This document shows, in pieces, positions 56,843-64,000 of a stretch of DNA of 64,000 nt. Source of the DNA: Platerodrilus igneus. Its lineage: Eukaryota; Arthropoda; Insecta; Coleoptera; Lycidae. Within the stretch, counting starts at the first letter, position 1. Every line of letters starts with the position of its first letter. The notes under the pieces are model-generated. The model did not search any database. It was not told the origin of the DNA and worked only from the letters and a program-made list of their open reading frames with translations. The position numbers were made by a program, and so were the translations under genes. The stretch is from positions 3,804,501 to 3,868,500 of the forward strand of contig JARFIW010001108.1 of the NCBI GenBank assembly GCA_036346225.1. Direction: 5' to 3'.

Positions 56843-57682
56843 AGCAAAATTAAAAAGTCGGTGTAGGAAAACAAAAGTAACGAAACAGGCAGTACAGTAC
56901 TAACCATAAACACAAACAAACATTCGCTGAAGAAAACAAAAAAAAAAGAACAAAAAATACTTCAATCAATAAAAGAATTTTCATCCGGCTCGAAGAACAC
57001 AGGTACCGGACAAAGCCAAAAGTGAAAAGGACCACAGGGAAGGATATGTAGGTAGTAGCAATGAACGAGAGCAAAGGTAGAACGGCGGCAACACTGCCAA
57101 AGTCGTCAAAGAACGGATGCTTCTTCCGAAAAAAAACTACGGTTTCAAACTCAGAAAGCGATTGGTTTCCTACAGAAAAACCAAACAGAAAAGAATAGAA
57201 GAAGAAAACCAAAAGTAATCGCCAAAATGAGACAAAAGTGCCAAGCCTCAAAGTAAGCCAGAAAACAACAAGAATATTGGACAGAAACAAAAATTAAGGT
57301 ACTTCAAGCTGTGGTACCAAAAAATCGCAACAAACGAAAAACCGAAGAAGAGAATTGCTAACTAGGTCTAAAGTCAACAAGAAAACCCAAAAAGAACAAC
57401 ACCAAGCAACAAGTACAAGAACTACATTGAAATTTTTAAAAAACATAAGAATAGCACAAAAGAAAATAAAACATAATCCCAGTGTAGTTATGTATGAGTA
57501 TCTGAGAGAGTGTGTGTGCATGGATGTATGTGTGTGTATGTGTGTTGAACCGCTTTAGTCGCCTCTTACGACAGGCAGGTCGTACCGTGGCAATATTCTA
57601 ATCCCGGACACACACGGGGTTGAGGTACAAGAAGAGAGGACGAAAGAAAAAAGAACCAAGCAGAAATGTGTGTGTTTATGAA

Positions 57683-57870
57683 GTGTGTGTGTGTGTGTGT
57701 GTGTGTTGTGTTTGTGTTTGTGTTTGTGTTTGTGTTTGTGTTTGTGTTTGTGTTAGTGTTTGTGTTTGTGTTTGTGTTTGTGTTAGTGTGTGTGTGTGTG
57801 TGTGTTGTGCGTGCGTGCGTGCGTGCGTGCGTGCGAGCGTGCGTGCGCGTGTGTGTAAGAAGTGTGTGTT
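57683..57870 (+). repeat. GT, TTTGTG and GTGC microsatellite
   Basis: (GT)n, then about 15 TTTGTG-type hexamers, then (GT)n and (GCGT)n, inside one minisatellite interval. Confidence 0.95.
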
Positions 57871-58167
57871 TGTATATGTTAGACCGCTTTAGTCGCCTCT
57901 TACGACAGGCATGTCCTACCGTGGAACTATTTATTCCCGGGCCCACACGGGGTTGGGGTACAAGGAGAGAACGAAAGAAAAGAGAACCAATCAGACCTGT
58001 GCGTGTATGAAGTGTGTGCGTGTGTGTGTATGTGTTGGACCGCTTTAGTCGCCTCTTACGACAGGCAGGTTGTACCATGGTAATGTTCTAATCCCGGACA
58101 CACACGGGGTTGAGGTATAAGAAGAGTACGAAAGAAAAAAGAACCAAGCAGAAATGTGTGTGTTTAT

Positions 58168-58590
58168 GAAGTGTGTGTTTGTGTTTGTGTTTGTGTTTGT
58201 GTTTGTGTTTGTGTTTGTGTTTGTGTTTGTGTTTGTGTTTGTGTTTGTGTTTGTGTTTGTGTTTGTGTTTGTTTTGTTTGTGTTTGTGTTTGTGTTTGTG
58301 TTTGTGTTTGTGTTTGTGTTTGTGTTTGTGTTTGTGTTTGTGTTTGTGTTTGTGTTTGTGTTTGTGTTGTGTTTGTGTTTGTGTTTGTGTTTGTGTTTGT
58401 GTTTGTGTTTGTGTTTGTGTTTGTGTTTGTGTGTGTGCGCGCGCGTGCGTGCGTGCGTGCGTGCGTGCGTTTGTGCGTGCGTGCGTGCGTGCGTGTGAGC
58501 GTGCGTGCGTTCGTGCGTTCGTGCGTGCGTGCATGCGTGCGTGCGTGCGTGCGTGCGTGTGTGCGTGTGTGTGTATGTATGAAGTGTGTG
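58168..58590 (+). repeat. (TTTGTG)n hexanucleotide array plus (GCGT)n
   Basis: More than 40 TTTGTG hexamers from 58168 to ~58430, with a few interruptions, then GCGT/GC-rich repeats to ~58590. Long VFVFVF, CLCLCL and HKHKHK frames are by-products. Confidence 0.95.
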
Positions 58591-59062
58591 TTTGTATATC
58601 TTAGACCGCTTTAGTCGCCTCTTACGACAGGCATGTCCTAGCGTGGTACTATTTTATTACCGGACCCACACGGGGTTGGGGTACAAGGGGAGAACGAAAG
58701 AAAAGAGAACCAAATAGACCTGAGTGTGTATGAAGTGTGTGCGTGTGTGTGTATGTGTTGGACCGCTTTAGTAGCCTCTTACGACAGGCAGGTCGTACCA
58801 TGGGGCTATTCCAATCTCGCACCCACACGGGGTTGGAGTACAATAGAACGAAAGAAAAAACAACCAAACAAAAATGTGTGTGTATGAAGTGTGTGTGTGT
58901 GTGAGTGTATGTGTTGGGCCTCTTTAGTCGCATCTTACGACAGGCAGGTCGTACGATGGAACTATTCTAATCCCGGACCCACACGGGGTTGGGGTAGAAG
59001 AAGAGAACAAACGAAATGAGAACCAAAGAGAAGTGTGTGCGTTTACGAAGTGTGTGTGTGTG

Positions 59063-59721
59063 CGTACATCGACGTAGCTGGACGGACACTACAAGAATGA
59101 CCGGGCTCAATTGGCGAGTAAGCGCAACCTGTGCATTCTTCCGCACCAAGAGGAGCGACAATTCAACAGACCTTTTTGTCCACCAAAGGAAGCTATAATA
59201 AATATAGGTAACAATTAGACCTTTTACGAAGAAAAGTACATGTTTCTAGCAATAAACATACTTACCACACAGTGGTATGTGCACGAAGAGTTTACATCGA
59301 ACGGAAACGACAATTATGCTTTATCGTATATAGAAAACAAAATGAATATTAATTTGTTTAATAGCACCAATTCATATCCATGATGGCGTTATCAAACATA
59401 CCAAATGTGATTAGAAACTAGAAACGCGCTTTAACAAATAAGTACGATCCATTATTTCAACGAATCTTTAGGTTGGAATAGTATCAGCATTAATTACGCT
59501 CTGTAGAAATAGGTATCAAGCCAGCGGACACCTAAAACAAGATACCGACTATTCGATTATAGAAGAGCTTTTCTTATTGAAATAAGTAGATTTAAATGCG
59601 TACTTATTGTAAAAAGGCAAAATATTCCGGGTGCTGGTGGAGGATTGAGGCAGAATCTACGTAAATGAATAATGGAAAAAAAGGATACGGATTTATTCCT
59701 TGTCAGAAAGTGAACGTAACA
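59063..59721 (-). mobile_element. 5' LTR, family B copy 2
   Basis: Minus strand from TGTTACGTTCAC at 59721 to GATGTACGCA at 59063. The terminal part GTACATCGACGTAGC matches the outer end of the solo LTR (GTACATTGACGTAGCC). About 600 bp shorter than the solo LTR, so internally deleted. No canonical primer site follows. Confidence 0.65.
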
Positions 59722-61480
59722 AGCTCTTTGTTACGTTTAAAATCCTGCAAGTAATTTTTTCTGCATTCGTATTTAAAACACCCTAAAATTTCTCAACAAT
59801 CTCAATTTCCTACCATTTGAAATTAATGTTAATTTATAAAATTTCTCAAGTAGTTACTCTATATAAAATTTTGCTTTATAAAATCAAAAAGCTGCTTAGA
59901 AAACTCCACATTACAAAGTTGTTACAAATAAATTCTACCACCTGCTGTGACTACATTTTAATTACAATTGCACATAAATGCATAGCTTTCTGCAAAAAGA
60001 TAAGGCCAATTAACCATCTGCCTAGTAAATAAACACTTGCAATGGGTTTGTTATCTGTTATCCTGCAGCTGTTAAGATGCTTCAATGTAATAAGATTGTT
60101 TTCCTTTGTCCAAAAAACTTTTGATAATTGCGTTATCTCCTTGATAGCAAGCTGTTGCAGTTTGTATTTCTGCAGCTGATGTCTGGGAATTCTGCACACT
60201 TGATTCTGGCGATATCTTTGAAAGCCAAATATCTACCTCCGTACATAGTTCTGTCCTTATAAAATAAAGATCGTGATTTGAAAAGGACACACTGAATACA
60301 ACATCTTCTTACCGAAGAGACATGTTGTAAATTCGCGCTTTTACAATGCTTTCTGTGCTAGTATGAGTTAAGTTGGTGTTCCAGCATCCAGTTCATAGAG
60401 AAATGCAGTCACATTTTCCCATCAATAAGATGAGACCAGCACGAAGCTGATAGTTCAAGGTACAGTTTCTATTTTCGTTATTTTTTATGCTGCTGTAAAG
60501 AATAGACATTTCATTTGCTGTTCCTAATGTTATTACTCATGATTATCTAGTAAATTCCAAACGCCACGTTACAAAACTCACGTTCACAATACACGAGCAA
60601 CTATGTAATCATTCTTCAAATTAAAAATTAGTTAATCAATGTTTGTATTAGAGTTCGCTTTATTGTTTCTTTTGTCTTTTGCATAGATATTAACGTAAAG
60701 AACTTGCGCATCAATTTAAAAGTAGTTAACAATTGATTAATTTAAGTTAAGATGTATACGTTTAATGTTACACTATTTCTTGAGGAGGTGCACTTTTCAA
60801 ATGCAGAATGTATAAATCATGTATATTCCTTTTCCTAAAATTACTGTAAAGTTTATGTTTAATTTTCTTTTGTATATATTTAAGATGAACCATTAAGTAA
60901 GTATCTAGATTCTAAGATGTTATATTTGCTTACCAATTTTATATTTTTATGTTATGACGTTTTGGTTATTATCACGCTGTAATAAACGATTACGCAAATT
61001 ATTGGATTCTTTGTTGTTTTATAAATAGCCTTTCGAGATTGTAAGTTGTCAATATAGTTTACTGAGGTTTCCAATGTGTTCTTTTTATTTCACCCACGCC
61101 ACTCTACGACGTTTTTGAGCTAGCTCAAATTCTAATATTCTGTCTCTGTTTTGTTGCGGTATTCGGCGCAAACGATGTCTTTACTGACTTTTACTGTTTT
61201 CTTTCGTGTTTGCGCGAGTTGCATATCCCCCAAAATTAATATGTACACATTTAAACGCATTTATTAGATCTTAAGAAATAGAATGTTACATTGTATAATT
61301 GGAGGTTAAGATATAAAAGATTAATGAAAGTTCATATCAGACATGAGAACGGAAACAATTACTTTGTATTGCAGACGCAACATGATACTGCAGGTGCAGG
61401 TAACAATAAACTATAAGAAAGCAAGTGCTATAATTAAGATTACTAAGAAGTAATACATTGTATTTTATCAAGAAATAGCA
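59722..61480. other. AT-rich intergenic sequence; one weak exon candidate
   Basis: A minus-strand open stretch at about 60072-60290 (ELCTEVDIWLSKISPESSVQ) is somewhat richer in G/C than its flanks and follows a possible acceptor (TATTCAG), but no family is recognised. Otherwise nothing is visible. Confidence 0.25.
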
Positions 61481-62600
61481 GATGTGAGATCTGCGTTTCC
61501 CACAAGATGTGTATATATTTGACAGTATTGTGACGTTTGTTGTTAACAATCCGACCAAATGTGATCAGAGTGCGGTCATTCAATTTCTGTGTGCCGAAGG
61601 TTTGCAACCATTGGAAATTCATACACGAATGCAAGTAGTGTTTGAAAACGCAAGATTTGCGTATCCCACTGTCAAGGAATGGTGTCGAAAATTTAAGAAT
61701 GGACGCGACAGGTGCAATGTGTACTGCGTCAACAGACAGGAATATGGTATGTGTGGAAGGCCTATTAAGAGAAAATCGTCGAGTTTCAATCAAAATAATT
61801 TCAGAAAATGTTGGTGTGAGTATCGGTTCTGTTCATAGCATCGTACACAAACTAGACTACATCAAAGTTTGTGCGCAATAGGTTTCTCGCCTTTTGTCAG
61901 AGGACCAAAAAGCTTGCGAATGGGCTTATCTTTGCAACACCTCACGGAATACAGACAAAATGATAACGATTTTCTCTCGTCAATAATTGCTGGCGACAAA
62001 TCTTGGTGTCATTATTTTGAACCATCCAGTAAGCTGTAATCGATGCAATGGAAACACGCAAATTCTCCACTACCAGAAGAAGTTTAAAGTTCAACCTTCC
62101 GCCGGTAAGGTCATGTTGACATTTTTTTTCGACCATGAAGGACCCTTGTTGATAGAATTTACAGAACCTCTAGTGCATATCAACGCAAACCTGTATAATG
62201 AAACTTTGAACAAGATCCATCAAGCAATAAGACGAAAACGTCCAGGGAAGCTTTCACGTGGTGTCATTCTGCTTCACGACAATGCTCGACCTCATGTTGC
62301 TAACGTAGTGAAAGAAAATCTACAGCGAAAGAAATGGAAGATATTAGAGCATCCACCCTATAGTCCCGTTTTATCGCTTTGCGATTTTCAGATCTTTGGG
62401 CCACTGAAAAAAGCGTTAAAAGATAACCGTTTTCAGTCGGACAAAGAAGTACAAAACGCCGTGAAACAATTCTTCGAGCAGCAGCCACATGATTTCTTTA
62501 GGCAGGGTATATATAGGTTGACGAAACAATGGGATATGTGCCTTAATCGTAGTGGTAATTATTTGTAAATTTAGTTGTCAATAAATTTTTCCTGAACCAA
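61480..62600 (+). mobile_element. mariner element 2 (decayed)
   Basis: A second mariner, from a different subfamily than element 1, in plus orientation. The boundaries are set from the coding region. Terminal inverted repeats could not be identified by eye. Confidence 0.75.
61509..62568 (+). pseudogene. mariner transposase pseudogene (DD34D type)
   Basis: N-terminal part in two frames (61509-61838: AVIQFLCAEGLQPLEIHTRM, VKEWCRKFKNGR; 61642-61881: ENRRVSIKIISENVGVSIGS). The first catalytic motif is legible as GDKSWCHYFEP at about 61992 (family: GDESW), in a third frame with a stop after it. 61987-62568 holds PSAGKVMLTFFFDHEG, LLHDNARPH (second Asp) and HPPYSPVLSLCDF (third Asp). There are 34 residues between the last two Asp, which defines DD34D. 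All three catalytic Asp codons survive, but at least two frameshifts and several stops make it inactive. Confidence 0.9.
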
Positions 62601-62619
62601 AGATGGGTTTCAACTGAAC

Positions 62620-64000
62620 AAGCCTCGTATTATCAGGGACCAAATGCAAGAAGCCCTGAAAATAGTAGAGAGGTGGCAACAGGGGAAGGCCTTACAGTCA
62701 ACCCCCAAAAGTCCACTTTAGTACCCTTTACGCGGAGAAGAAAGATTGCGGGCATTACACCCCTCTTCTTTAACGGTAACGAATTCGGCCTGTCAGGCAA
62801 AGTGGTGTACTTCAGAGTCACTCTGAACTAACCTGCAGATCGATAAGATCGTACGCAAGGCGAAAACTTCTTTAGCAATAGTTAGACGCACTTGCGGCAA
62901 ATCCTAGGGGCTAAGACCAAACATGGTACACTGGTTGTGCCCTAGGGTGGTCATACTAACAACAACGTATGCAGCCTTGGTATGGTGGCCCGGCTAAACC
63001 AGCAAACACCAAAATAAAGTTGGGCAGGATCCAGAGACTGGTCTGTCTAAATATACAAAGGCGATATATTCCACGCCCACTATTGCTATGGAGAGTCTCC
63101 TTGGCCTTCCCCCGCTACACTTGGTAGTGGTTGGGGAGGCAGGGTTTGGACTATACAGACCTTCAATCTAGGATTATGAAAGCGACGGAGTATACGAGAT
63201 TGCTTGAGAGAAATTGGGACATCTGCTTGAGATGCGTTCGGCTCAAATGACTCCCCAGCATCCGCCAGATACTCTTCAAGACTGTTATCTAGGATGTGGA
63301 GTAGGAAAAATGAAGCGTATATTACCTCCGGGCTGCATGGTCTGGTATACGAATGGCTCTAAGGGCGAGACTGCGTTCGAATCTGGACTCTTTAGGGAGA
63401 CACCGGAGGTACGTTTAAGCGTTCCCTTAGGGGTAAACGCTACCGTTTTTCAAACGGAAATATAAGTGTGCAGGAAAGTATAAGAGGTGCCTTTGTTAAA
63501 AGACATATCTATATTGTGTCTGACAGCCAGGCGGCACTTAAGGCTGTAATAAGTCAGAAAGTGTCATCAAGACTGGTATGAAAATGTATTGAGGCACTTA
63601 ATGGACAGGCACAGTGGGTACCAGGTAATCAAGAAATCAAGAGAAATGAAATTGCAGACGAACTTGCAAAAAAGGGGCGCAGGGGCCATTTATTTGGTCC
63701 CGAGCCTGCCTTGGGAGTCACAAAAGCTGTTATTCGTAGCTATATTAGCGAATGGATGTGCAACCAACACCTAAGAGACTGGCAAAACAGACCAGGACTA
63801 ACACATAGCAAAGCTCTGGTAAAGGGGCCTAGCAAAAACAGAACCCAGGAATTGCTTTGTTTAAGCAGGGAACAGCTCAGAATCACTGTGAGGTTCCTGA
63901 CAGGACATACTTCTGTTAAGGTTCACCTCCAGAGGATGCACAAATACAACGGACACCTCGAATGCAGACTTTGCTTAGAGGAACCGGAAAATGCAATGCG
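62620..64000 (+). mobile_element. I/Jockey-type LINE, 3' half, runs off the window
   Basis: Plus strand. The end of RT is legible around 62640-62830 (ALKIVERWQQGKGLTVNPQK and STLVPFTRR in shifting frames). RNase H follows, then a Cys-rich end at the window edge. Several frame breaks. The organisation RT, RNase H and then a CCHC-like motif points to the I or Jockey/R1 group. The clade cannot be fixed from the fragment. Confidence 0.8.
63214..64000 (+). pseudogene. LINE RNase H domain and C-terminal cysteine motif (partial)
   Basis: VWYTNGSKGETAF at about 63338 is the first RNase H motif (family YTDGSK), with the catalytic Asp changed to Asn. IVSDSQAALKAV follows at about 63512. QWVPGNQEIKRNEIADELAK with the last Asp lies at about 63610. 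Then come LRITVRFLTGHTSVKVHLQR and CRLCLEEPEN, the start of the C-x2-C part of the terminal zinc knuckle, cut by the window end. Frames change near 63465 and 63575. Confidence 0.85.

Larger units (their letters stand above)
57545..59050. repeat. ~150-bp minisatellite with nested microsatellite expansions
   Basis: Six copies of GACCGCTTTAGTCGCCTCTTACGACAGGCA-type sequence at about 57549, 57888, 58038, 58606, 58761 and 58918. Each is followed by GTACC-TGG, CCGGACCCACACGGGGTTG, GTACAAGAAGAGAACGAAAG and a GT-rich end. Basic spacing is 150-157 bp. Two intervals are stretched to 339 and 568 bp by microsatellites. The same core word occurs singly at 21800 and 23930. Confidence 0.9.
56550..59721 (-). 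mobile_element. non-coding LTR element, family B copy 2
   Basis: Minus strand: 5' LTR 59721 to ~59063, interior 59062-56843, polypurine tract 56842-56829, 3' LTR from 56828 down to ~56550 (truncated). The interior has no gag or pol. It consists of the ~150-bp minisatellite and the AT/GA-rich part shared with 15841-16560 and 23300-23460. It must depend on another element's enzymes. Confidence 0.7.

Noticed and set aside
56850..57290. 146-codon minus-strand hydrophobic ORF
   Set aside because: Lies in the GA/AT-rich non-coding interior of an LTR element. The complementary purine-rich strand makes Phe/Leu-rich frames by composition, and the homologous interiors at 15841 and 23300 do not keep it.
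57566..58614. Several long open frames (up to 170 codons) on both strands
   Set aside because: They read only VFVF, CVCV, CLCL, HKHK or HTHT and follow directly from the GT and TTTGTG arrays.
57545..59050. CRISPR-like array from the repeated 30-bp word
   Set aside because: The intervals between copies are themselves repeated and not unique spacers; it is a minisatellite.

Overview
This is AT-rich animal nuclear DNA, most likely from an arthropod and probably an insect. It has GT-AG splice signals, no operons, a mariner / Penelope-like / RTE-like LINE / Ty3-gypsy / tRNA-SINE repertoire, and BAG-domain genes with long low-complexity tails. The species cannot be named from the sequence. About 5% looks like host coding sequence. 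The rest is nested, decayed transposable elements, microsatellites, one complex satellite array and apparently unique AT-rich DNA.

Layout. 0-12 kb: a dead mariner apparently sitting in an LTR fragment, a Penelope-like GIY-YIG remnant between inverted terminal copies, a 114-bp-arm hairpin, tandem primer-binding-site-like motifs and a scrambled Ty3-gypsy fragment. 12.7-20.3 kb is the only convincing gene-bearing stretch. It holds a small plus-strand BAG-domain gene (12740-13264), a minus-strand exon of an unknown charged/helical protein (13453-14262), and the terminal exon of a minus-strand BAG-domain protein ending in polylysine plus a CaaX box (18888-20243). Between the genes lies a non-coding LTR-type element that carries an ORF with an N-terminal hydrophobic leader and a 13-residue repeat. 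20.4-25 kb: tRNA-derived SINE pieces and an inverted pair of protein-free LTR elements with a tRNA-Lys-type primer site.

27-47.8 kb: a decayed Ty3-gypsy element (minus strand; 3' LTR, integrase, RNase H, RT and protease recognisable) containing two SINEs and a 5'-truncated RTE-like LINE. An inverted, diverged copy of its other half (5' LTR, primer site, leader, the same LINE) lies at 43.3-47.8 kb, and a third, longer LINE copy lies at 36.4-39.8 kb. The LINE family carries a reiterated 3' module and ends in (GAT)n. Two of the three copies carry the SINE at the same position of the 3' module.

48-52.8 kb is a satellite of ~390-bp units, with signs of a ~780-bp higher-order period, interrupted by a 1261-bp solo LTR with a clean 4-bp target duplication. 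56.5-59.7 kb is another protein-free LTR element whose interior has become a ~150-bp minisatellite with GT and (TTTGTG)n expansions. 61.5-62.6 kb is a second, different dead mariner. From 62.6 kb to the window end lies a decayed I/Jockey-type LINE 3' half (RT end, RNase H, start of a cysteine motif).

The most unusual items are the putatively prenylated BAG co-chaperone, the 13-residue repeat ORF embedded in a non-autonomous retroelement, the RTE-like LINE with a reiterated 3' module and passenger SINE, and a SINE body that resembles central domains known from other animal SINEs. All similarity statements were made by eye.
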